From: Limisphaerales bacterium
Lineage (GTDB): Bacteria; Verrucomicrobiota; Verrucomicrobiia; Limisphaerales; UBA11358
Direction of reading: 5' to 3'
NCBI GenBank assembly: GCA_025362675.1
Contig: JANYFN010000164.1
Location: 1-44,682 of the forward strand
DNA: 44,682 nucleotides
Both the position numbers and the translations under genes were made by a program. Positions 1 through 8,614 of this stretch are shown here, piece by piece. The stretch's first letter is position 1. Each line of letters opens with the position of its first letter. Below the pieces are notes generated by a model. It saw only the letters and a program-made list of their open reading frames with translations. It ran no database searches and was not told the origin of the DNA.

Positions 1-1194
1 TCGCTCGCCGGTTCGATGTTCGAACTGGGCGAGGCGTGGACGACCGTCGGCCGGGCGGACGGCAACTTTATCCAGATTGTCGAGGCCTCCATTTCCGGGC
101 GTCATTGTGAAGTGCGGCTGCGGGAAGGAGAATTGCTGGTGCGCGATCTGATCTCGACCAATGGAACGTTTGTGGACGGCAAAAAAATTTCCGAGGCGAC
201 CGTTCAGCCCGGTCAAATATTGCGCTTGGGTGATCTCGAGCTGCGCTTTGAATCGGCGGCGGCGGAGAAAACTGTAGGCGCACCGGCGTCATCCCATTTT
301 GCGACCGAGATGCAGACGATGTTCATTTCGCGGCCGTTGCCGGCGGCGAAAAATAGTGAGCCGGAAATCTTGCCGCCGGCTGATGCGACCAAGTTGTTTC
401 ACGTGTTGTTTGTGGACGACAGCATGGCGTTTTTGGAATTGTTCGGCGAGTTGTGTCAGGAATATTCGCGCCGCACCTGGCAACTTTACACGGCGACCTC
501 GGCGGACAAGGCGCTGGTGACGTTGCAAGATCGGCCGGTGGATCTGGTGCTGCTGGATATTGGCATGCCGATGTTGGATGGCTTGCAATTATTGACCATC
601 ATCCGTCGTCGTTATCCGGGCATCAAAGTCGCCGTGATGACGGGTAATGCGAGCGCTGCGCGGCGCACGGACGCGCTGGCGAACGGCGCGGAATTATTTT
701 TGGAAAAACCGGTGACAGCGGACGGGATGAAATCAGCCTTTAATATGTTGCATGATTTAGTCTCGTGGGACAGCGAAGGATTTTCCGGTTCGGTGCGGCA
801 AGTCGGTTTGCAAGAAGTCATCCAATTGGAATGCAACGGGCGTCACTCGTCCGTGTTGGAAATCCGGAGCCCGGAAATGCGCGGCCAGATTTACATCGAG
901 GCGGGCGTGGTCATTCATGCCGTGGCGGGGGAAGCCGCCGGCGAAAAAGCTTTTTTCACGATGCTGGCCATGCGCGGCGGAGATTTTCAAGTGAAGCCAT
1001 TCAAAGCGCCAACGCAACGGACCATTCATCAGCCCTGGGAGGTTTTGGTGATGGAGTCGGCACGGATTTCGGACGAGACTGTCTTTCTGCAAAAAAATCT
1101 GGCGACGAGGATTGGTGCGGCGGCGTTGGGGGAAAATATGGTGGCCGTCTCTCATTACAGCGACCCGGGAAAGGTCAGTCAGCCAAAAATTTAA
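1..1194 (+). CDS. FHA - response regulator receiver - DUF4388 protein (5' end outside window)
   Basis: This is a signalling protein with three parts. Counting from the first ATG in the window (position 16), residues about 1-80 form an FHA domain (TTVGRADGN, SGRH and STNGTF are typical phosphothreonine-binding loop motifs). Residues about 128-250 form a CheY-like receiver with acidic pair D134/D135 and phospho-acceptor D181 in LVLLDIGMP. Residues about 255-350 resemble the DUF4388 (PatA-like) C-terminal domain (GFSGSVRQVGLQEVIQ). The frame stays open upstream to base 1 and the FHA domain lacks its first strand, so the true start is probably before the window. It has no DNA-binding domain, so output is likely through protein contacts. 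It ends 2 bases before ribH; any link to the pilus-like genes downstream is inference. Domain calls are from motif recognition. Confidence 0.85.
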   Translation, partial: SLAGSMFELGEAWTTVGRADGNFIQIVEASISGRHCEVRLREGELLVRDLISTNGTFVDGKKISEATVQPGQILRLGDLELRFESAAAEKTVGAPASSHFATEMQTMFISRPLPAAKNSEPEILPPADATKLFHVLFVDDSMAFLELFGELCQEYSRRTWQLYTATSADKALVTLQDRPVDLVLLDIGMPMLDGLQLLTIIRRRYPGIKVAVMTGNASAARRTDALANGAELFLEKPVTADGMKSAFNMLHDLVSWDSEGFSGSVRQVGLQEVIQLECNGRHSSVLEIRSPEMRGQIYIEAGVVIHAVAGEAAGEKAFFTMLAMRGGDFQVKPFKAPTQRTIHQPWEVLVMESARISDETVFLQKNLATRIGAAALGENMVAVSHYSDPGKVSQPKI

Positions 1195-1196
1195 TC

Positions 1197-1670
1197 ATGC
1201 TCAAAAAAGTTTCGGCTAAAAAATTATCCGCGGCGGGTCGGCGTTTCGTCATCGTCGCTTCAAAATACAACCAGCAGTTTGTGGACGCGATGGTGCGCGC
1301 GGCGAAGGCGGAGATTTTGCGGGCCGGTGGCCGGCTGGAAATCATCCGGGTGCCGGGGGCTTACGAGATTCCGGTGGTGGCGGCGCGGCTGGCGCGGTCG
1401 GAAAATTATTCCGGCATCATCTGCCTTGGAGTGATTTTGCGGGGCGCGACGACGCACGCGCAGCACATTGGCGAGGCGGTGAGTAACGCCCTCGCGCAGA
1501 TCCAGATTCTACACGAAACCCCCATCATTCATGAGGTTTTACTGCTGGAAAATCCGGAGCAGGCGCGCGAGCGTTGCCTCGCTAAAAAGCATAATCGAGG
1601 CACGGAAGCCGCGCAGACGGCGATCGAAATGGCGCGGGTGATGGCGGAAATTCCGGGCGGAAATTTTTAA
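1197..1670 (+). CDS. ribH: 6,7-dimethyl-8-ribityllumazine synthase
   Basis: Lumazine synthase condenses 5-amino-6-ribitylaminouracil with 3,4-dihydroxy-2-butanone 4-phosphate in riboflavin synthesis. The protein has 157 residues, the usual family length. Conserved blocks are visible: VASKYNQQFVDAM near the N terminus, RVPGAYEIP, the substrate and catalytic-His loop GVILRGATTHAQHI, and the helix NRGTEAAQTAIEMA near the end. The usual FGVLT strand reads HEVLLL, and the phosphate-binding loop has KKHNRG in place of the common AGNKG form, so it is a variant member. The ATG at 1197 was chosen because it begins the family N terminus. The same frame is open further upstream, but only inside the preceding gene. 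No nusB or other rib gene follows. Confidence 0.93.
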   Translation: MLKKVSAKKLSAAGRRFVIVASKYNQQFVDAMVRAAKAEILRAGGRLEIIRVPGAYEIPVVAARLARSENYSGIICLGVILRGATTHAQHIGEAVSNALAQIQILHETPIIHEVLLLENPEQARERCLAKKHNRGTEAAQTAIEMARVMAEIPGGNF

Positions 1671-1721
1671 GGAGTTTCAAAGTTGCGTTTGCGGTTTGAG
1701 GAACCAGCAAATCAGACAGCC

Positions 1722-1926
1722 ACCAATTTTTAGGCAGTGCCTTAAATCGGGTGGCGGTGTTCGCCCTGCGAACACCACCGCCGCGTGCAGCGGCGGAACC
1801 CTTTTGACACCGTGGTGCCTGCCAAAGAGTTGCGCCGCTGCACGCGGTGCCAATGCTCGCAGCGCGACCATCCCCACTGCCGTTTGGGCGACCGCGATTC
1901 TAAATTAAGGCGCAACCAATTTTTAG
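1722..1926. mobile_element. MITE-like palindromic element with 12-bp flanking direct repeats
   Basis: This accounts for most of the 344-base gap between ribH and the first ATPase gene. A 12-bp direct repeat (accaatttttag) lies at 1722-1733 and again at 1915-1926. Between them is a long imperfect palindrome whose core is a perfect 15-bp inverted repeat, 1781-1795 against 1833-1847. Similarity between arms extends outwards (ctgcgaacaccaccg on the left against the complement of the bases around 1848-1866) and to the outer edges (tgccttaa against tgcgccttaa). No transposase fits inside; the short open frames across it look incidental. This is the structure of a non-autonomous miniature element with a target duplication, although a large hairpin acting as a terminator for ribH is also possible. 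The remaining 1927-2014 shows nothing clear. Confidence 0.55.
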
Positions 1927-2014
1927 CCGCGATTGACATTTTGGACGACAAGTGGAAGTCTATGCGCCGCACATTTACCCGAATTAAATAGTAGGAGAGT
2001 GCGGTAAAAATTCC

Positions 2015-3718
2015 GTGGCAGAAAAAGACGATTATTTGTTGGACCTTCTGGTTGACCTCGGTTTCACCGATGCCGAGCAGGTTGCCAAGGCCCGTGAGGA
2101 AGCGCACGCCGCTGGCGTGGGCGTGGTGGATTTATTGGTGGCCAACAAAATCATCCGCCCGGGTGATGTCACGCAAGCTAAAGCCGCCCAGTTCGGCGCG
2201 GAAGTCGTTCACCTCGCCAATCTCAAAATCGAGGACGACATCATTTCCATCGTGCCGCGTGACATTGCGCGGAAGTATCGCGTCATTCCCGTTTATAAAA
2301 CCGAAGGCAAGGTAGCCGTGGCCATCGCGGACCCGTCGGACCTGAACACGATTGATTCGCTGACACATTTGTTGAGTTCGGAAATCGAACTGCGCGTCGC
2401 ATCGGAAGCGGATATTGAGGCCGCGCTGACCAAGTATTACGGCGGCGAAAAAAAGGCGGTGGATGCGGGTATCTTCAAGGATGTCATCCAACAACTCACG
2501 GAGGAAAACGTCGAGGTCAAAGTGGATGATGGCGGCGCAGTTGAAGCCGACGCACCGCTGATCAAGCTGGTGAATCAAATCATCATTGACGCTTTTAAAT
2601 TGCGCGCTTCCGACATTCACCTGGAACCGCTGGAGAAAAAATTTCGCCTACGTTACCGCATTGACGGCATGATGACGGAAGTGCCGTCGCCGCCGAAACG
2701 CTTGCAGGCACCGGTGATTGCGCGTCTGAAAATTCAGGCGGGCATGGTGATTTCAGAGCATCGCATTCCGCAGGACGGACGTATCCAATCGAAGGTCGGC
2801 AACAAGCTGATTGATTTGCGCGTGTCGTGTCTGCCGACGAATCACGGCGAGAGCATCGTGATGCGTATTTTGGACAAGGAAGGTCTGAAACTTGGTTTGC
2901 CAGAACTCGGATTTTTGACGGATGATCAACAGACCTTCGAACGGATCATCGCGCTGCCCGACGGAATTTTGCTGGTCACCGGCCCGACGGGTTCCGGCAA
3001 AACGACGACGCTTTATTCCTGTTTAAATTTCATCAACCGGCCTGACCGTAAAATCATCACGGTGGAGGACCCGGTTGAATATGTGCTAGCGGGTATCAAT
3101 CAGGTGCAAGTGCATGACGCGGTGGGATTCTCGTTTGCAACGGCGTTGCGCGCGATTCTGCGGCAAGCGCCGAACATCGTGATGATCGGGGAAATTCGCG
3201 ACATCACCACGGCGTCCATCGCCATCAACGCGTCGCTCACCGGCCATTTGGTTTTCTCCACGCTACACACGAACGACGCGCCGGGCGCGGTCACGCGTCT
3301 CGTGGATATCGGGGTGAAACCGTTCTTGGTGGCGTCCTCCACGCGCTGCCTGATGGCGCAACGCCTCGTGCGGAAAATTTGCAAAAAGTGCGCCGAGCCC
3401 TATCAGCCGTCGGATGCGGAAATGCGTTCGCTGGGCCTCAAGCAGGAAGACCTGAAAAATGCGAACGTGCAAAAAGGTCGGGGCTGTCAGAACTGCAACA
3501 ACACCGGAAATCGCGGACGTTTCGGCATCTTTGAAATTTTTGTGGTGGATGACGAGGCGCGGAAATTGATTTACGATCAAGTGCCGACGAATGTGCTGCG
3601 CGCCCGGGCGCGCGAAATGGGGATGCGGACCTTGCGTGAAGACGGTATTCGTAAAGTCCTGGCGGGCTTGACGACGGCGGAAGAAGTCATCCGCGCGACG
3701 GTGGGTGACGAAGCGTGA
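2015..3718 (+). CDS. pilB: PilB/GspE-type assembly ATPase (first copy)
   Basis: A hexameric cytoplasmic ATPase of the type IV pilus / type II secretion superfamily that powers pilin or pseudopilin assembly. It has 567 residues, the usual size. An MshEN-like N-terminal domain covers about residues 1-140 (ITQAK-type and IPRDIARKY-like helices). The catalytic core has ASDIHLEP, RYRIDGMM, Walker A GPTGSGKT (K329), the HLVFSTLHTNDAPGA histidine box and a C-terminal tetracysteine zinc site (CKKC and CQNCN). The usual RQDPD just before the Walker B glutamate reads RQAPN (residues 383-387), while E393 is kept. The start is GTG at 2015; an in-frame stop at 1985-1987 excludes a much longer protein. Pilus (PilB) or secretion (GspE) naming cannot be settled from sequence. 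It is the first gene of the pilus-like block. Confidence 0.9.
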   Translation: MAEKDDYLLDLLVDLGFTDAEQVAKAREEAHAAGVGVVDLLVANKIIRPGDVTQAKAAQFGAEVVHLANLKIEDDIISIVPRDIARKYRVIPVYKTEGKVAVAIADPSDLNTIDSLTHLLSSEIELRVASEADIEAALTKYYGGEKKAVDAGIFKDVIQQLTEENVEVKVDDGGAVEADAPLIKLVNQIIIDAFKLRASDIHLEPLEKKFRLRYRIDGMMTEVPSPPKRLQAPVIARLKIQAGMVISEHRIPQDGRIQSKVGNKLIDLRVSCLPTNHGESIVMRILDKEGLKLGLPELGFLTDDQQTFERIIALPDGILLVTGPTGSGKTTTLYSCLNFINRPDRKIITVEDPVEYVLAGINQVQVHDAVGFSFATALRAILRQAPNIVMIGEIRDITTASIAINASLTGHLVFSTLHTNDAPGAVTRLVDIGVKPFLVASSTRCLMAQRLVRKICKKCAEPYQPSDAEMRSLGLKQEDLKNANVQKGRGCQNCNNTGNRGRFGIFEIFVVDDEARKLIYDQVPTNVLRARAREMGMRTLREDGIRKVLAGLTTAEEVIRATVGDEA

Positions 3719-3778
3719 GGAAATGAACCGCGAACGGTCTAACCATTAAATGAAGCGGAAATAAATTCTTTTTTTGCC

Positions 3779-4882
3779 ATGTCATATTCGATGTCAGATT
3801 TGTTGCAGTTGATGGTTTCTGAAGGAGCGTCCGATTTGCACACGCGCGTCGGCGTTTCGCCAACGATCCGCGTTCACGGCACGCTGCACCGCGTGGAAGG
3901 TCCGGCCCTCACGCCGGAGACTTCGGAAGAATTGATGCGCAGTATCACGTCCGAGGAAAACATCCAGCAGGTGCGCGAGCGCGGCGGTGCGGATTTCGCC
4001 TTTGCGTTTGGTGAGGCGGCGCGTTTCCGCGTCAGCGTGTTTAAAGAAAAAGGAAATTTCGGCATGGTGCTGCGGCAGATTCCGAGCAAGATGCTCACGT
4101 TTGAGCAAATTGGTTTGCCGGAATCAGTGAAGGAACTGTTGCACAAGCCGCGCGGATTGGTGCTCGTCACCGGCCCGACGGGTTCGGGTAAATCCACCAC
4201 CCTGGCATCGTTGTTGAACATCGTGAACGAAACGCGCGATGAAGTGCATCTGATCACGATTGAAGATCCGATTGAGTATTATCACAAACATAAAAAGTCG
4301 TTGATCACGCAGCGCGAAGTCCATGTGGACGTGCCGAACTTCGCGGAGGCCTTGCGGCGTGCGTTACGGCAGGATCCGGATATGATTCTCGTCGGCGAAA
4401 TGCGCGACTTGGAAACGATCGAAGCCGCGGTCACTGCGGCGGAAACGGGTCACTTAGTTTTCGGCACGTTGCACACGACGGGCGCGGCCAAGACGATCGA
4501 CCGTTTGGTGAATGCGTTTCCGCAGAACCAGCAGGAGACGATTCGTATTCAGCTTTCCACGGTGTTGCAGGCGGTGATCTCCCAGATTCTTTTGCCGCGC
4601 ATTGATAAGCCGGGTCGCGTGGCTGCGTTTGAAATCATGGTGAACACGCCTTCGATCGCGGCGCTCATCCGCGACAATAAAACATTCCGTATCCAGTCGG
4701 ACATTCAGACGGGATCGAAATACGGGATGGTGACTTTGGACGCATGGCTGATGGACAAATATCAGGCGGGTATGATCGCGCGCGAAGAAGTCATCAACAA
4801 ATCGGCGGATCCGACGACGATCATGTTGAAGTTGCAGGAGCTGGATTTGGCGGCGGCGGTGGAAAATAAAAGTAAAAAATAA
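3779..4882 (+). CDS. pilT: PilT-type retraction ATPase
   Basis: A PilT family ATPase, which in type IV pili drives disassembly and retraction of the fibre. It has 367 residues, the usual length. Visible features are a SEGASDLH N-terminal motif, Walker A GPTGSGKS (K138), the Asp box TIEDPIEY, Walker [15 protein letters not shown], the His box [17 protein letters not shown] and the PilT C-terminal signature ([20 protein letters not shown]). There is no MshEN domain and no zinc tetracysteine, which separates it from the two neighbouring PilB-like ATPases. The ATG at 3779 gives the normal PilT N terminus. It lies 60 bases after the first pilB and 5 bases before the second, so the three are probably co-transcribed. 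A PilT next to GspH-K-like genes is unusual for a classical type II secretion system. Confidence 0.93.
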   Translation: MSYSMSDLLQLMVSEGASDLHTRVGVSPTIRVHGTLHRVEGPALTPETSEELMRSITSEENIQQVRERGGADFAFAFGEAARFRVSVFKEKGNFGMVLRQIPSKMLTFEQIGLPESVKELLHKPRGLVLVTGPTGSGKSTTLASLLNIVNETRDEVHLITIEDPIEYYHKHKKSLITQREVHVDVPNFAEALRRALRQDPDMILVGEMRDLETIEAAVTAAETGHLVFGTLHTTGAAKTIDRLVNAFPQNQQETIRIQLSTVLQAVISQILLPRIDKPGRVAAFEIMVNTPSIAALIRDNKTFRIQSDIQTGSKYGMVTLDAWLMDKYQAGMIAREEVINKSADPTTIMLKLQELDLAAAVENKSKK

Positions 4883-4887
4883 TTTTC

Positions 4888-6588
4888 ATGTCCGAAGAAA
4901 TTTCAGACCCACTATTGAACCTCCTGCACGGGCAGGGGATGCTCGACGATTTGCAGTTCGAGGAAGTGGCGGGCGAGGTGAAGCGTTCCGGCACAGCGTC
5001 CATTCAGGTGCTGCAAGATTTTGGCATCATGAAACTCGACGACATCTTGCATGTCGAGTCCACGGCGCTCGGAACGGAAGTTGTCTCGCTCAAGGATCGG
5101 GAAATCTCACCGGAAACGCTCAAGACCATTCCGGCGAAGGTCGCACAGATGTATCAATGTCTGCCCGTTGGCATAGTCGGTGGGGTATTGCAGGTGGCGA
5201 TGTCGAACCCGCTCGTGCCCGCTGCTTCGGATGAAGTTCAATACGCGGCCAAGCGTGAAATTCAGGTCGTGGTGTCTGATCCGGCGGAGATCAAGCGGGC
5301 CATTGATCGTCTTTACGGCGCGGAAGAAAATGAAAGTTTTGCGGAAATTTTAAAAGAACTTGGTGATGGTAAACTCGCCAAGGAAGTCAGTGCGGCGGGC
5401 GATGATGCCAAGGCGGCCGAGGCGTTGGCGAATGAAGTGCCGATTGTAAAATTCGTTAATCTGGTTTTGCAACAGGCCGTTCAAGATCGCGCCTCGGATA
5501 TTCATTTTGAACCGTTTGAAACGGATTTCCGCATCCGTTACCGCGTGGACGGCGCGCTCTATGAAATGGCGCCGCCGCCGAAGCATCTGGCGTTGCCCGT
5601 GGCCTCGCGGATCAAGGTCATGGCGAACCTGAACATTTCCGAAAAACGTCTGCCGCAAGACGGACGCATCAACGTGACCGTCAGTGGCAAGCAAGTGGAT
5701 TTGCGGGTGAGCACGCTGCCGACGGCGTTCGGCGAATCCATCGTGCTGCGCGTTTTGGATCGCTCCTCAGTGAATCTTGATCTGGATGGATTGGGCTTTC
5801 CTAAATATGTTCATGACTTCGTATCGGAAGTGATTCAGCGCCCGAACGGAATTTTCGTGGTGACTGGCCCGACTGGCTGTGGCAAAACAACGACGTTGTA
5901 TTCCTGTTTGCGCCGGGTGAACACGATTGATACGAAGCTGCTCACGGCGGAAGATCCAGTTGAGTTTGACATCGAAGGCATCATGCAAGTGGCGGTGAAT
6001 GAGGCGGCGGGCATGACCTTTGGTAAAGCGCTCAAGGCATTTTTGCGGCAAGATCCGGATATCATCATGGTGGGTGAAATGCGCGATTTGGAAACGGCAC
6101 AGATATCTATTCAAGCGTCACTCACGGGTCACTTGGTCTTGAGCACGCTGCATACGAATGATTCGCCGGGTGCCGTCACGCGTCTGGTGGACATGGGCGT
6201 GGAACCCTTTTTGATTTCCTCGACGTTGATGGGGGTGCTGGGCCAGCGGTTGGTGCGCACTACTTGCAAAAATTGTCGCACTCCCTTTGAGCCGACGGAG
6301 CAGCAACTTTCCATGCTGGGCCTTTCCCCGCACGATTTGGGCGACAAAGTTTTTCATTACGGGCGCGGCTGCTCGACGTGCAATGACACCGGCTACAAAG
6401 GCCGAAAAGGAATTTACGAATTGCTTGTGGTCAGCGACGCCATCCGAAATCTGATCAATGAACGCGCGCCAACCATCGTGGTCCGGCAGCGCGCAGTGGA
6501 GCTGGGGATGGTCACCTTGCGCGAAGATGGATTGCGTAGTATTTTCGACGGCGACACCACCATCGAAGAAGTCGTTAAATATACTTAA
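4888..6588 (+). CDS. pilB: PilB/GspE-type assembly ATPase (second copy)
   Basis: A second PilB/GspE-type ATPase of 566 residues, co-linear with the first copy but clearly divergent from it. It has an MshEN-like N-terminal domain (about 1-150), [19 protein letters not shown], Walker A GPTGCGKT (K333, with Cys for the usual Ser), the complete [14 protein letters not shown]alker B region, [15 protein letters not shown] and a tetracysteine zinc site (CKNC and CSTCN). All core motifs are canonical, so this copy is probably the fully active extension motor. The first copy, with its altered RQAPN box, may be specialised. It starts 5 bases after pilT and ends 12 bases before the platform gene. Two PilB-like proteins in one cluster could form mixed hexamers or serve different fibres; both are inference. 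Confidence 0.9.
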   Translation: MSEEISDPLLNLLHGQGMLDDLQFEEVAGEVKRSGTASIQVLQDFGIMKLDDILHVESTALGTEVVSLKDREISPETLKTIPAKVAQMYQCLPVGIVGGVLQVAMSNPLVPAASDEVQYAAKREIQVVVSDPAEIKRAIDRLYGAEENESFAEILKELGDGKLAKEVSAAGDDAKAAEALANEVPIVKFVNLVLQQAVQDRASDIHFEPFETDFRIRYRVDGALYEMAPPPKHLALPVASRIKVMANLNISEKRLPQDGRINVTVSGKQVDLRVSTLPTAFGESIVLRVLDRSSVNLDLDGLGFPKYVHDFVSEVIQRPNGIFVVTGPTGCGKTTTLYSCLRRVNTIDTKLLTAEDPVEFDIEGIMQVAVNEAAGMTFGKALKAFLRQDPDIIMVGEMRDLETAQISIQASLTGHLVLSTLHTNDSPGAVTRLVDMGVEPFLISSTLMGVLGQRLVRTTCKNCRTPFEPTEQQLSMLGLSPHDLGDKVFHYGRGCSTCNDTGYKGRKGIYELLVVSDAIRNLINERAPTIVVRQRAVELGMVTLREDGLRSIFDGDTTIEEVVKYT

Positions 6589-6600
6589 CCAAAAACGATC

Positions 6601-7902
6601 ATGCCAAAATTTAATTACATCGCCCTCGATCAGCGTGGCGTTGAAACCAAGGGCAGCATCGAGGTGGGTAGTCAGAACGAGGCGATCGGCCGCGTGAAGG
6701 AAATGGGTTTGTTCCCGACCAAAATCACTGAGTCGGAAAAAGAGGAGAAGGCCGCGAAAGCCAAGGGTAAACCCGCCGCCAGAACTGCGGCTGGCAAAAA
6801 AAAAGGCGGGATGAGTTTCAACCTTGCGATTCCCGGCTTCGGTGGCACGGTGAAGCCAAAGGTGCTCACGACCTTTACGCGTCAGTTGGCGACGCTGGTG
6901 GACGCCGGACTGCCGTTGTTGCGTGGTCTGCGTGTGTTGGAAAAACAGGAGCGTAGTCCGGTCCTCAAAAGAATTCTCAGCGAACTAGCTACTTCCATTG
7001 AGGGCGGCAGCACCTTCTCCGAAGCACTGGCGCAGCACCCCAAAGTTTTTAACCGCCTCTTCGTCAACATGGTCAAGGCGGGCGAACTCGGCGGTGTGCT
7101 CGAAGTCGTTTTGAAGCGCCTAGCGGAATTTTCAGAAAAAGCCCAAAAGATCAAAGGCAAGGTCAAGGCCGCGCTATTTTATCCCATCGCGGTTTTGATT
7201 GTGGCAGTCGGCATCATGATTTTGCTGATGACGTTTGTGGTGCCGAAATTTAAGGATGTCTTCGCCGGCATGGGTATTCAGCTTCCCGGTTTCACGGTCT
7301 TTGTGCTCACCACGAGCGATATTATTCAGCACAACATCATCGCTTGTATCATTGGCGCGGTAATATTTTTCATCCTGTTCAAATTATTTCTTAAGACAAA
7401 ATTTGGGCGGCTCATGTGGGATCGATTTATCTTGATCTGTCCGCCGATGGGGCAAGTAGTGAGCAAGGTGGCCATTTCGCGATTTACCCGAACGCTGGGC
7501 ACGCTGGTCAGTAGTGGTGTGCCGATTTTGCAAGCGCTGAACATTGTCCGCGAAACTGCCGGCAACGTGGTCATCGCCAATGCCGTTCTCAAAATTCATG
7601 AAAGCGTGAAGGAAGGCGAAACCATCACCGCGCCGATGGAAAGTTCCAAAGTTTTTCCGCCGATGGTCGTCAGCATGGTGGACGTCGGCGAGCAAACCGG
7701 TGCCATGCCGGAAATGCTTCTAAAAATCTCTGACAACTACGAAGAGGAAGTGGATAATGCCGTTTCCGCCATGACCTCGCTGTTGGAACCGATCATGATC
7801 GTTTTTCTGGCGGTCATCGTCGGCAGTATCGTTATCGCCATGTTTCTTCCGCTCATCGCCATGATCGGCGGCATGACCAACGAAGGCGGCGGCGACAAAT
7901 AA
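6601..7902 (+). CDS. pilC: PilC/GspF inner-membrane platform protein
   Basis: The polytopic inner-membrane platform protein that couples the assembly ATPase to pilin or pseudopilin subunits. It has 433 residues, compared with about 400 for the family. The N terminus (PKFNYIALDQRGVETKG) is the typical GspF/PilC opening. Two T2SSF domains follow, at about residues 95-220 and 300-425. Each starts with the conserved pattern (FTRQLATLVDAGLPLLRGL and FTRTLGTLVSSGVPILQAL) and carries a KAGELGG or DVGEQTG motif. Membrane segments lie near residues 195-215, 240-260 and 400-420. The Lys/Ala-rich stretch at about 40-75 is a loose linker. It lies 12 bases after the second pilB and appears to end this operon segment, because a promoter-like sequence and the toxin-antitoxin pair follow. 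Confidence 0.93.
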   Translation: MPKFNYIALDQRGVETKGSIEVGSQNEAIGRVKEMGLFPTKITESEKEEKAAKAKGKPAARTAAGKKKGGMSFNLAIPGFGGTVKPKVLTTFTRQLATLVDAGLPLLRGLRVLEKQERSPVLKRILSELATSIEGGSTFSEALAQHPKVFNRLFVNMVKAGELGGVLEVVLKRLAEFSEKAQKIKGKVKAALFYPIAVLIVAVGIMILLMTFVVPKFKDVFAGMGIQLPGFTVFVLTTSDIIQHNIIACIIGAVIFFILFKLFLKTKFGRLMWDRFILICPPMGQVVSKVAISRFTRTLGTLVSSGVPILQALNIVRETAGNVVIANAVLKIHESVKEGETITAPMESSKVFPPMVVSMVDVGEQTGAMPEMLLKISDNYEEEVDNAVSAMTSLLEPIMIVFLAVIVGSIVIAMFLPLIAMIGGMTNEGGGDK

Positions 7903-7948
7903 TAACCTTGCCAAAATTGGGTTTCGCGAACATTTTCAGGTCCTGAAC

Positions 7949-7997
7949 TTGACATTAACCATGCCTGCATGTAAATACATTGTATACACATTGCATG
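7949..7997 (+). promoter_or_regulatory. Candidate promoter and operator of the brnT/brnA-like pair
   Basis: A consensus -35 box TTGACA (7949-7954) is followed after 17 bases by TAAATA (7972-7977), a modest -10 match. Overlapping and just downstream are a palindromic core tgtataca (7981-7988) and two copies of tgcatg (7966-7971 and 7992-7997). Ribbon-helix-helix antitoxins bind short palindromes that overlap their own promoter, so this is a plausible autoregulatory operator. It is read from sequence only. Confidence 0.45.
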
Positions 7998-8023
7998 GGC
8001 GAACTATTTACAACTGAACGGAT

Positions 8024-8305
8024 ATGGAGTTCGATTGGAATAATTCGTCCTTTGAGCTGGGTTCTTTAAATCAGCGTGAAGTGGAAGAATCGTTTGAAGA
8101 TCCGTTTGCGGTGCGGTTGATGCCGGATTCGCCGCGGTTCGGAGTGCAGGCACGGTTTTTTAATTTGGGAATGTCGGCGGGCGGCGTCGGAATTTGCAGT
8201 GTGTATCGGACGAACGGCAAACAGTTGCGGGTATTACACGCGCGGCCGTTTGAACCAGAAGAGCGATTTTTCTACCAGAAAAAAATGAATCAGACGCTCG
8301 CGTAG
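8024..8305 (+). CDS. brnT: BrnT-like toxin (divergent)
   Basis: A 93-residue protein resembling the BrnT ribonuclease toxin of BrnTA systems. It begins MEFDWN, like the usual MEFEWD opening, and has the later family pattern of two strands ending in RVLHARPFEPEERFFYQ, which matches the BrnT 'R-I-I-S-A-R ... E ... Y' C-terminal block. The usual N-terminal NxxKHGVxF segment is absent; the region reads LNQREVEESFEDPF, so activity is uncertain. BrnT toxins cleave RNA and are neutralised by the DNA-binding BrnA antitoxin, which fits the next gene, 17 bases downstream. The ATG at 8024 was chosen because it gives the family N terminus. It could also be an inactive or repurposed member. Confidence 0.6.
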   Translation: MEFDWNNSSFELGSLNQREVEESFEDPFAVRLMPDSPRFGVQARFFNLGMSAGGVGICSVYRTNGKQLRVLHARPFEPEERFFYQKKMNQTLA

Positions 8306-8322
8306 TAAAAATAATTTTTGCC

Positions 8323-8598
8323 ATGCAAACTTTTGCCAATTGGGAGGACGTGCCGATCTTCGACAGCGAAGAGGCGGAGGCGATTTTTTGGGCCGAGAAC
8401 CGCCCCGACCTGCGGCTGATGGATGCGGCGACGGCGGGCAATGCTGAGGCGTCCGAGTCCGTGACGGTGACGTTGCGGTTTGATCCGCGGATGTTGGCGC
8501 GCATCAAGCGGCTCGCGCGGCAGCGGTATCTGAATTATCAGAGCATGGTCAAACAGTGGTTGAGTGAGCGCATGGAACAGGAGCTTCGCGAACGTTGA
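8323..8598 (+). CDS. brnA: BrnA/CopG-like antitoxin
   Basis: A 91-residue protein with the organisation of BrnA or CopG-type antitoxins. The N-terminal half contains an acidic segment (IFDSEEAEAIFWAENR) like the FxSEdEEreFW toxin-binding region. The C-terminal half is a ribbon-helix-helix DNA-binding domain (VTVTLRFDPRMLARIKRLA, then YLNYQSMVKQWLSERM). Gene order (toxin then antitoxin) and the 17-base gap match known brnTA operons. It is expected to bind the palindromic region upstream of the toxin gene and to neutralise the toxin. The pair sits between the platform gene and the pseudopilin genes, where it has no obvious mechanistic role. Confidence 0.68.
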   Translation: MQTFANWEDVPIFDSEEAEAIFWAENRPDLRLMDAATAGNAEASESVTVTLRFDPRMLARIKRLARQRYLNYQSMVKQWLSERMEQELRER

Positions 8599-8614
8599 AA
8601 ATCTGCAGACGAAC

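Noticed and set aside
765-1196. A possible longer N terminus for ribH, open in frame upstream of 1197
   Set aside because: It overlaps the FHA-receiver gene in another frame and has no similarity to the lumazine synthase N terminus; the ATG at 1197 fits.
1696-1908. A 70-codon open frame across the palindromic element
   Set aside because: It lies within an inverted repeat and overlaps other open frames on both strands; composition is explained by the repeat.
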